Assembly: GCA_963556495.2 (NCBI GenBank)
Contig: OY747705.1
Span: 22,867,501-22,931,500 of the forward strand
Source: Valencia hispanica
Lineage: Eukaryota > Chordata > Actinopteri > Cyprinodontiformes > Valenciidae
Length of the DNA stretch: 64,000 nt
Reading direction: 5' to 3'
In this document: piece after piece, positions 47,901 to 60,310 of the stretch
Layout of the letters: the number at the start of each line of letters is the position of its first letter
How positions within the stretch are numbered: position 1 is the first letter of the stretch
Made by a program: the position numbers and the translations under genes
The notes under the pieces: model-generated
Database searches by the model: none
What the model saw: the letters and a program-made list of their open reading frames with translations, nothing else
Told to the model about the DNA's origin: nothing

Positions 47901-50900
47901 AAAATTGATGTATTTTTCTTTTTATCTTACCTACTGACTGAACATTTTTGTAACAAACCCAAAATGATCCCATATCAACCAGATCTGTTAGGTAAGGAAA
48001 TAAAACTATTCGCTCTCTAAACAGTTTCGGAGTTGACACAGCTGTTTAGGTTTAATGCCTGCTGCAGCAACTCTATAACTCTGACGTGACAACAAATAAA
48101 CACCGCAGAAGCCCAGCGAGTTGCCAAGCCAAATACCTTGATGCCAACAGGTCTGACATTTAGACAGAAAACATGCCTGCAAAATTAAACAATAGGTTAA
48201 CATGGGCGTTATGATCAACACCAGCTCAGGAACTCAAGGAGAGTGGACGAGAAGAAAGTGCATTTATGTAACTACTCTGGACTGGGACCAGACCACAAGG
48301 CCCTCTGCCGAAGAAATATGGTGCAACTGCGATGCCACGGTGCCCCCTTGATTTGTTCAGTCCTCAGTGTGCCAAAGTTGTGTTCTTTTCTGCTCTCTGT
48401 GGGTTTCAGGGTCCAGTTTCCAGTTATGTGGATATGGCTGGTTGAAATAGATCAGTCTGTGCTGAGCATTTACTGTGTCGAGTCAAATCATGGCTCAGGC
48501 GTTCTCAACAGGCCCATCACCATCCATTTAAATTTCAATAAATCAGATTACCACATTTCTTTTTATAGTTCTCTGTTCTTATTTAATAATTCAGTCTCCA
48601 TTTACAAGTCAGTGTCTTCTGACCTACAAGAAAACGAATATATACAGTATTGCAGAAAATTTTAAACCACATCTAAGTCCTGCATACTTTGTTTCCACGG
48701 AGTCAGATTTCTTTGTAATCTTTTAAAGTGGTCTCGCCAAATTGTTCTGCAATCTTGCTGAAGAAAAAGGTTTTTCTTTGGATTTTGTCTTCTTTTTTAT
48801 AAATTTTCTGGCAACTTGAACCTGACAATGCCAACATGTTGTGCAGTATTCCTAAAAAGAATAGGAAACTAAACAGGTAGAGGGCCAAAGAAGAAGTGTT
48901 TGGCCGGAATAATAGAATAAAAGTAGAATCTGAAAGTCATCTTTTCACGAAACATGAAAAAAATCCAAAAATTACCTGTTTTTGCACATACAAACTAAAC
49001 TCTGTTCCTTTTCTGTGTCAGAGATATTCTGCAGCATCTCTATGTTACAAACAACTTGGTCATAGAGTTCAATGAGTTTAGCAGTTCTGTTTGAAAATAG
49101 CAATTCATGATAAACAACTGACATTTCTCTTGATTGAAAACATACCAACTTTCACTGGTGATATCCAGAAAGTGTCTTGTTGTCAGAGAACAGTCTGTAC
49201 CGCTCAAATGTTTGACACGTTTGATTAAAAGGTGCGTTGTTTGTCTCTGTAAAGTACAGATATGTAAATATGTTGACATATTTACCACTTTTTTTCAATT
49301 TCTAGTTTTTAAATAAACAAAAATACAGAGCATTTTTCTGCACTATTATTTTTTTATTTGTCGACCTTATTGTTATTTTTTATTTCTTAGCTGCAGCTTA
49401 AACCGCTTTTGAATAAGGCTGTTTGGCTTGGTCTAAATCAAAGCTATGTTTAGAATGAGCATCAATTCAAAAGGTCTACATGTGACTTCAATGTTTAAAT
49501 CAGGACTATTATTTATTAGAATCAGGACATTCCATTTACTGAAGCCTTGAAAAAAATTTCAGCAACACTAATTGTAGTTCTTAAATGTAAATTGAGTCTG
49601 CCACAAAACAGTGATTGGTGCATCTCTACCAGGAAGTGAGGGATAACCCAAGACATTTGCACAAACAAGTTTAGAGTAAAATCAGTTTCCTTCTGTGCAG
49701 TTGTAATTCTCTAATGTAGCCTACAAATAACACAAATCACCAGGTCTTATTGTTAGCATATATTCTTTGAAATATGTATTATGTACAAAATTTCCTTTAA
49801 AATATCTCATACATATGTTTACATTATCTGTAATACAAATCCAAGTCTTGTAGAGTATGACCCTACACAATCTGGGAGGTAGAAAACATAAATGAAATAT
49901 TTTTTCTCCCAGTATTTACCATCCATTTTCTAATAGTACTGTTCTTTAAATCATTTATGACTTACATAGAGTTTGTTGGCTTCCTTTCTGGAAAAATGAC
50001 ACATGTAATGCAGATTTTTTTCCCTGTGTTGTCTCTAACATGAGTGTTACATGGCAGTGGGAAAACTGCTGCTGTGGGAAGCTGGTAGAGCTTTGCAAAA
50101 ACAAGAGGACATGCTTTGACTTAAAAGTCTTTTACTTTTACTGCAATCCTGCCTGGATAACAAAGCCAATCTAGTACTAAACACTGCATAAACCCTTTCA
50201 CATCGATGTAAAACGGATTCCAAAACTGAACACACTGAACGGGAAACAGATGTGTATGAAAGTGAACAGAAAACAGAGAAACAGAGACAGAGAACATTGG
50301 GACGTTAAAACTCTTTGGGGGCAGCGATGAAGCCCATCTTAAATATCTCTGCTGTGCCAGTTCTGCTGGGGTCACACAGTCATAAAGGAAGGTAATAAGA
50401 AACTGGATCATTTTGTGTGCCATGTCCTTGTGTGCCCCACTATGATGGTTGTGGTTGTACTTCTTTCCTAAACTCATCTAAGCTCCCGTTCATCATCAAT
50501 CAGCACATTAGATGTGATTTTAGCATGATCTCACTACTTTGATAAACATTATGTGCTATTTAACACCACGATACATGTAATTCATCCTTGATCCTTCCAT
50601 TCAAATCTGTCTTAGCTCTCACTCTGTCAAGGGCCAGCACAGCAAACTGAAAACACAAAAATCTAAGTCTCAACTTATGGAAAGCATGATTTAAATTCTG
50701 AATTCATCATGTTCTAAAAATGCATTACAGTTCTCCATCAATGCATACCAATTCACTCATCATGCATAATGCCTTATGATAAATGCTGGGCAGAAAAATT
50801 AAATTTTTGCAATGACATCATAGGAGCTGGATTGGCCGTCTGGCTCCTCTTCTTTCAGGCTTCACATCTTCTCTCAAACATTAAAATTAAAGCCGGCACA

Positions 50901-53900
50901 ACGACCGCAAAACACAGCAGTGCGCAATTTAAACCTGACACCCTAAACGTAAACACGTCTTTTGCTACGTAATTTACCCATATTTCCCTCTGTGTTTATT
51001 TTGTACGGTAGCCACTCTGTTCTCACATACTTTAGCCTCAGCTCTGGGTTTGCTTGCTATGGTTTGGTGTGCAGCTGGCTGGGTGTAAGGATACCGCTGT
51101 CCTTGGATTGTGCTGTGACCCAAAGTCTAAGGTTGTCCTAATTGTGTCCCTTACATTTGCTTGTTTGGTTGAAGGTATTAGAGGTAGACTTTTCCCTGGA
51201 TTTAGATGTGTGCAATGGCCTCTGCAACACTAACAACTTTGGAGGCACGGGAGATAAATTCCAGACTTGCACACAACCAACCAACTGCTGGTAAACCTTC
51301 AAGCTATTTGCAAAGGGACCTTATGCAGTACAAACACAGCATGCAATGTGGGAGTTAGTAGTAGCCTCAAAGGAAAGAAAAACCATAGTTGTATTTGGCC
51401 AATAATATCCAACAGAGTAGGGTTGTAACTATGAGTTGGTCATGAGTGTATTTTTCCCACAGCTCACCAATATGATCTATGAGAGAAAGCACTAAAGCTG
51501 AGACCCAACAAATCCCCTTGGCTATGGAGTAATGTAAAAGTTGACTCCAAGTTAGAGATTTCTTTTATTATGAATACATCTGGGATTTCCCAAATGCTCA
51601 TTTTCCGGACCCCCAAAATAATAATTAGAAGGTACCTTTGACCCTGACTCTCAGCTGAGTTTCCAATATTCTTAGGAGGTCAATTGAATAGGGGTGTGAT
51701 GGAAACGCAAACAGCATCAACTAACAATAGGTTGTTTTTATCTACTTCTAAGTAGTATTTCTTTATCTCTTGAAAGATTTATAACTCAAAAACTTTAATT
51801 TCTGAAGACGATGTTGAAGATCTAATTTGGGACCCCCAGTGGGGTCTACAGATCCTAACTTTGGAAACAACTTGTCTGGCTTTAGCATTGCAGGCAAAAA
51901 AAAACCTGGAACATCTGAGCCATGCCAGTACTGTAGGTGGCCACAGTCACATAAACGACAATAGCAACATCAAAAAACGGAAAAACCTAGAGGATGGTTA
52001 TAGACGCTCCTAATCAGCTGTAGCTCGTGCTTCCTTTTGGCACAACTTCTGCTTTCGTTGGAACTTTAATGGAAACAGAATCATGGCAAACCAAGACAGA
52101 TGTGAAAAAAAAAACACTCATAAAAATGGCTCAACAACTGATATGGTTTCTAGCACAGAAGATATGTGAGAAGTTCTATGTCATTGTTTCTACTAATGAG
52201 GTGCAGCAGAAAATCTCAAACTGTCACAACATCCATTGCAGTGCAGTGCTTTGGATAACTATAAAATATTTCCTTATAACTGATACAGTGAAACCTGTAA
52301 ATATTAACACCTTACAATAAAGATTTTTTCAAATAACAACAGTGCATCATTCCCCTATTTTCTCCAAGTTTATGCTAAAGATGTTGTTGGCAGGGCTTGA
52401 TCCAGACATATGAGCCACTACACTGCACGCCTCTTGCAATTTGGGCTTTGTTTTTATCCCCCATGTGCTGCTGTTACATCATGCTCTTGCTGTGTTGTTT
52501 TCCTTGCTTATCTTGTGTCCATCAAATAGGGGTGTGCAACGATCAAGAAAGTGCAAAGCTGCTCTGCACAGCATCAGCCAAACAAAGCGGTCTCATGTAG
52601 GTCTCATGCCCAATAACAATGTTATGGGACTTTTTCTAACATTTTGAGGCACAGTGAGAAGTAAGTGTCAATTAATTGATTTCTTGTTAACTGCAAACCT
52701 GAAAACAGTGACACTATTTCCAACAACAGCAGTTAGTATGGGATGCCAACAATGCTGAAATGATTTGTTGTTGAGTAGAGATGTGGGATAGGAGTAGAAT
52801 GCACTAGGATGGAGAACACACCATAGTGTCTTTCCTTAAGTGATAATTAAAAAAAGGAAAAATTCTAAAAAATAATATGCAAGCATCAACTATCTCTATC
52901 ATGTCAAATAGGTCCTTCCAAGAGAAACTGGGTTCTCTAGGAATGTTATGGCATTACTATGTTATGCTGAAACTGAATAAATTTTGACTGCTGTGCATGT
53001 TTTTATGGGGGTGTTTATTTTATTTATATTTATTTATCTTTTTTTGAAATGTGTTCACAAATACAGATTTTGTGTCAACTGGAAAGAATTACATTTGTAT
53101 TCAGAGGTTCCACTGTTTCAGAATACCCATGATTGGCTTTAACATTAAAGCTAACACTTAAATGTTAAACTTTTAATTCCTCTGAAATTTGTATGAATAT
53201 AGGAATATATTCCCTTAGGTATGTGTATCTTTTTGGCCTGTCTGTTGCTTGTAACTCTGATCTAATTTATGCTGCTCAGGGCAAATTGCTTTAGTCATGC
53301 TTAGTAAAAGCTGTCTGTGGCTGTGTTTTTAGATTTTCTAGTAACTCACCTGGAAAACCTGTGCACTTCTTAAGGCTTTATATTTAAATTGCAAACACAC
53401 AATATTGTGGTAAATCTGTTTTTAGGATTTTTAATAAGGTTAATAGAAAATATATCAACATACTCTGCCATTCAGATATACCTTCCTGTTGGAGGACCTG
53501 CGTTTTCTAACCCTTTCTAGCCCAACCCCCTGAACATGTGGGACAACCCAGACAGCCACCTTATGGTTCAACTCTCTTATGTATTCGTAAACTGATCTGG
53601 CTCAGCAGAAAGGCTAAACTGATTAAGGCTTTGGATGGGACACAAAAATGACACAATCGCCGTGTAATGTACATCCAGCCACTGCTTTCGGTTTTCAGGT
53701 TTCCAATACCAAGGCGTGATTAAATGCTGAGGAAATGGGCAAATTTAAAATACTGAATTCCAGACAAATGCAATTAAAGTGTATCGCATGTAGCAAATCC
53801 TGAATGCTTTGATACTTGGTTATATGGTTAAAAGCAAGGTAGCTGCTGCTCGACATCTACTGCTACAGGTCGATAGGCCTTCAACTAAATATTTGACGAA

Positions 53901-54372
53901 AAGCTCCATCTCTCATGGTTTGAAGAAAAAATATCTGAAGTAAGTTTAATGAAGAACCATTAAACTTCAACAAAAACCGCCTGGAGATTATCTGAGTTGA
54001 AGCCTGAACATAAAACATGAATAATCTCTATAATAATGGTTTACATTTGTCATTACATGTGTGGTTGTTCTTAGTAAATATCATGAATATCAATGAAATT
54101 TCTATACATAAAATAATTAGATTTTTTTTAAAACAAAGATTTGTTTATGAAATTATATTGAATTATGGTTTCTAAAGTGAGCTCTGGTGCCATCCACACT
54201 GTGGGAAAAAACAAATTCAGGGTATAGACATGATCTTTACAAATCATTTTATGTTTAGAAATTACTGTCACAACAGGATAAAAAATAGTCGTTAGTTCCT
54301 TACTGATAAAATAAGCATTAAAGTTAGAGGTGCTTTCATTTTATTCTTCTTCTAATGAATCTAGTAGCAATA
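45000..54372. other. Intronic sequence, nothing recognised
   Basis: 9.4 kb of unassigned sequence, mostly AT-rich. 47200-47480 is somewhat richer in G+C. No terminal repeats, transposase text, tRNA-like boxes or exon-like segments with good splice pairs and recognisable peptide were found. The open frames are short and unsupported. Confidence 0.45.
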
Positions 54373-54617
54373 CACTACTCACAATAAATTAGGGATATTG
54401 TTATATACATGAGTGCTACTCCTATTTGGTCTGAATTTTAATGAAATAAGTAAAAGTATCCTTTGATATTACTAATAATGAATGAGAAGAAACACTATTT
54501 TCATTAGTGTAATATTTATTACCCCAAAAATGTAGACAATAACAAGCGTAACCCCAAATACCACAAATTGACAATATCAGTAGCAGGTGTTTCCACTATT
54601 TGCCGCAATGACAGCTT

Positions 54618-55321
54618 TGGAATCATAAAAATATAGCAGCCGCACACTCAAATACTGTGCAATATCAATTTTAATGCAAGCTTTCGGTCTTGCGACCTTC
54701 TTCGGGCATACAAACAAAGTGAATGTGATCATACATAAGGGCTCTTGCCAATCACCTCTCCTGATTGTATAATGCCAGACACCTGTGTTCACATGGCAAA
54801 GGCTACAGGGATAGGGAACATGGGAAATGTAGTTTCAATATAGCCTATATCAAGTATAACCTTATACACAGGGTCTACTGAAAACAAGAAACAAATTACA
54901 TCAAAACTTCAAAATAATAAATACAGAATCAATACAAAATTAAAAAAATAATAATAATTAAATTGCATTGACACAATAGAAAAACACTCTTCTATGTAAA
55001 CATCAGGTGATGACCATCATAGAGTATAGAGTAGTCTATTGTAATGACATTAAAGTAACACACTCATATCAAAATCCCCATTGAGGCCCAGTGGTTGTAA
55101 AGTTTCTAGTGTATGGATCCAAAATAGCTCTCTCTGACATAGTAGCCTGTCGACATCACCTCCTCTCTGAAGAGTAACCTGTTCTATTCCCTGGAACCTG
55201 AGGGAGGATAGAGGATGGGAGTGGTTATTAAAGTGGCGGGCAATAGGGTAATTCATATCATTTCGTCTTATTGAACTTTTGTGTTCGCTAATTCTTTGCT
55301 TCAGAGGGCGAGTAGTTTTAC
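54618..55321 (-). mobile_element. Penelope-like retroelement 3' end (GIY-YIG endonuclease part)
   Basis: The insert is flanked by the 15-bp direct repeat ccgcaatgacagctt (54603-54617 and 55322-55336), a target duplication inside the transposase C-terminal codons. On the minus strand it opens with GKTTRPLKQRISEHKSSIRR, continues RGGDVDRLLCQRELFWIHTL, and ends ETLQPLGLNGDFDMSVLL before the stop at 55050. This is the C-terminal endonuclease domain typical of Poseidon/Neptune-type Penelope elements. The RT domain and the GIY/YIG strands are missing, so the copy is 5'-truncated. The 3' part (55049-54618) includes a hammerhead-like hairpin. The copy is inactive. Confidence 0.9.
54682..54706 (-). 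ncRNA. Hammerhead-ribozyme-like core in the Penelope 3' region
   Basis: On the minus strand the sequence is CCGAAGA, A, GGTC-GCAA-GACC, GAAA. This fits the hammerhead layout CUGANGA / stem II / GAAA, with stem II a 4-bp helix closed by a GNRA-type loop. The first conserved U is C here, which would probably impair catalysis. Hammerhead motifs are known in Penelope-like elements. Stems I and III were not established. Confidence 0.45.
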
Positions 55322-56616
55322 CCGCAATGACAGCTTGACAGTGACGTCTCATGCTCCTCACTAGCCTCATGATGTTGTCCTGAGGCAATGCGTTCCACTC
55401 AAGTGCTACACACAGTTCTGCCAGGTCATGTGGGGGTGGGGTACGATCATCCAGTCTATGCTCCAGCTGGTCCCAAACGTGCTCTATGGGGTGCAGGTCA
55501 GGGGACATTGCTGGCCATACCATATGAGGCACTCCGACTTCCTGAAATCGAGCTGTGACAATTGTGGGACAATGTGGTGGAGCATTATCATCCATGAACA
55601 GAAAGTTGGGGGTGTGCTGGGGGAATTAGGGGATGATGATGGGTTCTATGAGGTCTCTGAGGTAAGAACGTGCAGTGACTGAGCCATCTACATTAACCAA
55701 ATCAGTTTTGCGCTGACTGGTAACGCCCGTCCAGACTGTTACACCTCCTCCACCAAAGCTAACCTTGGGGACCATGTTGACCTCGGCGTATCGCTCACCT
55801 CGCCTTCTCCAGCAACGCTGACGACCAGCATTTCTGTGTAAGGTGACCCGACACCGACACAGTGAACAGGATGGTAGACCACTGCTGCATTGTCCAGGTC
55901 ACATGGTCTTGTGTCCACTGCAAACGTTCACGGCGGTGTCTTGGTGTCAGTGGAGTCACCTGCAACGGTTGTCTGGCATTCAAGCCAAAGCGGTGGAGTC
56001 TGTAGCGAATGGTTTGTCTGGAAACCCTAGTACTTCTCACATCTCGTAAACGGGCCTGCAGCTGTATGGCAGTTGCATGACGATGTTTGAGTGCATAGGT
56101 CCTTAGGTACTGGTCATCATTGCAGTCTGTCAATCCTGGGGCTCCACTCCTGGGTCTGTCACGAACTCTGCCATTAGTTCTGTGTCTTGAGGCAAGTCTG
56201 CTGATGAGACTTTGAGACACACCAAGTTCACGTGCAACATCTGACTGCCTGCCACCGACCAGAAGGCGCGCTATGGACAGGTGGCGCTGCTCATCCGTTA
56301 AGTGACGTCGTGTGTTCATGGCTGTTTGAAGGATGAAGTTGGAATGACTTACTGACAATACCAGCTTTTTAAACCCACAGAATGTTGAAATTGATGCCAC
56401 ATTGAAAAGGGTTGTCTTTAGTATTTTTTGGTGTTGGTCCCAATATGTAACACTGTACACAGTGAGACCATTACGTGGAAAACACAAAATGCGGTGTGTC
56501 TATCACCCCAATACAATTGCCTCCGTATCCCAAAAATCTCGGAAGTGAAACAAACACCATATGTATGGCATCCACTGAGTCTCTCATGATATCTCTAACT
56601 TATTGTGAGTAGTGTA

Positions 56617-57326
56617 TTTGGACAAAAAACATGACTTTACTGCAATAATTTGGTCTCAATATACAAGTAGGAACATTTTGTCCTTTAAAGGAAGTTTAAA
56701 AGTGCTAAACACAGTGTAGATGTTGGTAACTTTTTTCATCTCATTGAAAAGAAAATACAGAAATACAGTATCTGAAAAGCCTTTTATGTTACTAAAGATT
56801 ATCTTCCTTCAATTATATTCTTTATATAAAAACATATTGACAGACTTGGTATGATAGGATTAAAGAGGCAGCAGCGGGAACATTAAAACTGGATGTTTGA
56901 GGAATTTCAGTCTGACCAAGCAGATCTATCTGGACTTTCACCAAGCTTTGGGCAATAGGAGGGGTAAGTTAGTTAAAATTACAAATTACAACTCAGAAAC
57001 AAACCAAAACAAGCTATCCTATGCTAAGATCTACAAGAAAGATGTTATCAGGGCTTAATTTTGAGACATGCTTATGCTGTTGCCTAAAATATCAAAGAAC
57101 TAATAAGTTCACTGACATTTTTTTTTAATTTAGAGGATCGGATAGAGATGTTACCTAATAAATGAACAAAAACAGTTAAGACCACAAAGAGTCTTTTCAT
57201 AACATGAACTCTGCCGTGCACAAAATCCAGTCCAAACTCTTTCTTCCTCTTCAATAATCCTTGCTTCAGGACATCCATCTTTTCCAAAAAGCAACAGGAA
57301 TAATTTCAACCTACAAAATTAAATCA
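56617..57326. other. Intronic sequence, nothing recognised
   Basis: AT-rich, with a short open frame on the minus strand and no supporting evidence. Confidence 0.5.
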
Positions 57327-57668
57327 GGGCTGCACTGTGGTGCGGTTGGTAGCTCTGTAGTCTTACAGCAAGAAAGTCCAGCGTTCGAATCCTGACCACG
57401 GGTCTTTCTGCATGGAGTGTGTATGTTTTCCCCTGTGCATGTTTGGGTTCTCTTCGGGTATCCTGACTTCCTCCCCCAGTCCAGAAACATGACTGATCTC
57501 TCTAAATCGTCACTAGGTGTGACTATATGTGCATGGTTGTTTGTCCTGTGATGGACTGCCAACCTGTCCAAGGTGAACCTCACCTCTTGCCCAGTGATTA
57601 CTGTAGATAGGCACCAGCCCCCCTGCGACCCTGCAAGGATAAGCGGGTATAGGCAATGGATGGATTGA
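57327..57668 (+). repeat. Common fish SINE-like repeat with tRNA-like boxes
   Basis: The head contains tggtgcggttggtagctctg as an A-box-like region and gttcgaatcctg as the B-box. The body has tttctgcatggagtgtgtat, ttcccctgtgcatg, tgtcctgtgatggactgcca and ccctgcgaccctgcaaggat, then gataagcgggtat, and ends atggatggatt. This order is found in very many fish genomes. It is transcribed, if at all, by RNA polymerase III; there is no coding function. Confidence 0.8.
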
Positions 57669-58899
57669 AAATTAAATTAGTTCTTCTAATTGTAACATTT
57701 AGACATCGTAAGGTACACATTTGGCCAATAAAAAAAGAAAAAGAGGCTTAGGCTTACATTATGAAGCAGAAATCGTATAATGTTACATTGGAACTATGAT
57801 TAAATATAAAAATATTTGCTCCCAGATTTTCTGAAGATGGTTGCAATCTCTTCAAAAAATCTTTTAGAAAATAAATCCCTTTTATATTCAAACAAGTTTT
57901 TAATTATAAACATAACACTAACAATGAGGAGGTGAGGGATCAAGAAGTTCGGGCTCTAATACTTGATTACATTTCTGCAAAAGATTGACTGGAAAACTTT
58001 CTGGACCTGACAGAAAGTTGGCCTGGCCTGCTCAGCTTAACATAAGCAACATTTATTAATTTCGTGGCAGAGCTCCTCCACCAGCGGTTTCATCATATGA
58101 ACTGTAACATATGGACAGTTTTGAGTTACTAATAGCATGATGAATGGACAGCAGATCTGTCATGGAGACAGAAGAAAGCTACAGAATAGGATTATAGGTT
58201 TGAAAGAAGGAAGAATAAGGTCGTGTACCAACTTGATGAATTAATTTGCCCGGGGGAAATGACTGACAAAGCTTATATTGAAATTTATTTAATGAGGAGC
58301 AGAAGGCCTTAAGTGCTAAAGGTTGATCCATGCCAGGTTCTTATTTGGTCCTGATTAGCTCTTTGCATTAAAGCCAAAACTGCAAGTTTAACAGACAACT
58401 TAATAGGAATTATTTTTTTTACCTCTTACATGCTGAATCAATGTCTTTCCTAGGTATTGTCCCTGATTAATGTAAATGAGCCATACACAGACCTCTTTAT
58501 TCCCACGACACTGAACTACAATGTGCAGAAACCAGATCAGGCATTTCTAATACACAATATTTTGTATATGGTTTTCATCAACATCAACGTACATTTTAAT
58601 AATATCATAGCATAATATCAGAAAGAAAAATATCACCCAAGCCCCCTTTGGGAATATTAGGTCCCTGCAGGTAGCTTTGTGCAACAGCGATTCAAACGGA
58701 CAAACCAGAGAATCAGAGGCTCAAACCCGTTAATATCAGCTTCACTCTGCACTCACACTCAGTGCCCGGCTCTAGTTTCAGGCCAGCATCCAGAGGAAAA
58801 GTTTACTGATGTGCTGAACCACACTTTTAATTAGCTAATGGAACTCTCTGTTTTATCTCCTGCACCTGAGCTGATTGCCCACAAAAGAGTCCATTTACC

Positions 58900-58906
<7 letters not shown>

Positions 58907-58933
<27 letters not shown>
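58907..58933 (+). repeat. (AC)n microsatellite
   Basis: An uninterrupted AC run of about 27 bp. Confidence 0.95.
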
Positions 58934-60043
58934 GACCCTCCTGGCAGCCGCCCATGCCTCGGCATCTGCCATCAAAGAAAATTTTACTTATCTATTCCAA
59001 AAATCAGTCCAGTAAATCTAAATATATAAGTTAACAGCTTTTACATCAGTGGAAAAAACAGAAATTCTGTGATTTATGCTTATTTTTCCAGGGTGGCTGG
59101 ACATCCAAGTTTTCCTCAGCAAGTCTCTTTGACTGTATGTGTGTCACTGAGCACATGTTTTGGTGTTAGTCTGTATACATACATGTACAGCATGGCTTTG
59201 TATGGATGCTCATTGAGCTGCAAGTCATGGCTGGGTTTCATTATTTGTAAAATTAATTTAAAGAACTCCCCACAGACTTAGTTTTAACCACGGTAAAGTG
59301 TGTTGAAAGTCTTAAAATAAAATGATCTTTTGTAGGATGATTTCACACAAAACAATTTGGAAAAATCTAATTTGGATGCATTTTTTCAGATAACAAAATA
59401 TTACATGTATTTAACAAATCATTATTTTCTTGAATTTATCCAAATGTCAAGGAACTTTTAATTATTAATCAAGGACTTCCTGTTTACCTTGGGTATAGCT
59501 AAATAGTACTACAAGACCCATTACTCCTAGTTATAATTTAAAATAGGAAAGAAAAGACAACATGTCACTCAAGTGAGGATGTGTGTTGATCAGGAAACAA
59601 AGACGATAAAATAGGTACTTGCTAAAACTTGCCAACATCTACTGTTGGTAGACCGGTCGGTATAATTGGTAAGAATGCTGAGCCTGGTCTCCAAGTTTTC
59701 TATTTGGTGCTAAATTAAAGCACCATTAATTTTTGGAGGAATCTGATCTTCATTTGATCACCTCTAGTTCAAAATCTAAAATATTTAGACTGGTGAAAGT
59801 GGATTTTTCTAAACTAAGCCAATACTCTTTACAACACAGTTTCCAATTATTTAACCTTTGTTTATTTGTGAAACACAATAAAGATCATGTTCTGTGATCT
59901 TTTGACATTAGGATAACTGTAAACTTTGAAAAGTGCAAACCCTCCAAATAGCTCAAAAGGACTGTCTACAGTCAGAACAGTGAGTTGTGAACAGTGACAA
60001 ATGATTAGAAGTAGATAGAAGTTTATCTTCTTAGCAGGTACAG

Positions 60044-60310
60044 TGGGAAGAAAAAAATATTCAACCCTCACAATTAGAGGTCTTCAGCAGAGGTACAGAA
60101 GAGGATCTATGATGCTGTAGGCCTATTTTCTTTCTCATGGGAACTATGCAGAGTGCATGGCATCATGACCTCTAAGATAACAGGGCATTCAAAATAAAAA
60201 AGGCAGACTCTGGCAATAAACGGAAAAAAATGTCTACTTTCTTCTATTATCATCTCGGTTCCCAGACCAAGATTCTAAAGACCTGTGCAATGAGCTGAAG
60301 AGATGAGAGG
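60044..60310 (+). mobile_element. Possible Tc1-like fragment
   Basis: acagtgggaagaaaaaaata at the left resembles a Tc1-like terminus. The stretch tggcatcatgacctctaaga, taacagggcattcaaaataa, then cagactctggcaataaacgg resembles a degraded transposase region. The evidence is weak and the boundaries are unknown. Confidence 0.35.

Larger units (their letters stand above)
54577..56319 (-). pseudogene. Tc1/mariner transposase, frameshifted and interrupted
   Basis: The start MNTRRHLTDEQRHLSIARLL (56319) opens a helix-turn-helix DNA-binding part with SDVARELGVSQSLISRL, a GRVRDRPRSGAPG hook, and a second helix-turn-helix region (VSRQTIRYRL). After [14 protein letters not shown] the first catalytic block reads ILFTVSVS where FTDES is expected, so the first Asp is lost. 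The frame then shifts. [13 protein letters not shown] and [19 protein letters not shown] follow, a stop, then MDDNAPPH (second Asp) and SPDLHPIEHVWDQL (third acidic residue). The C-terminus QAVIAANSGNTCY (stop at 54577) is separated from the rest by the Penelope piece at 54618-55321. It encodes no working enzyme. Confidence 0.9.
54373..56614 (-). mobile_element. Tc1/mariner element interrupted by a Penelope-like insertion
   Basis: Inverted ends: cactactcacaataaattag at 54373 and the complement of cactactcacaataagttag at 56614, differing at few positions, with TA dinucleotides outside both (54371-54372 and 56615-56616). The transposase runs on the minus strand and is broken. A 704-bp retroelement piece lies at 54618-55321. 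The outer ends and the TA duplication show a complete element span of about 1.5 kb before the second insertion. Confidence 0.93.

Noticed and set aside
57327..57420. Possible tRNA gene (A- and B-box-like words)
   Set aside because: No closing acceptor stem or normal anticodon arm; the continuing body is a common fish SINE-like repeat.
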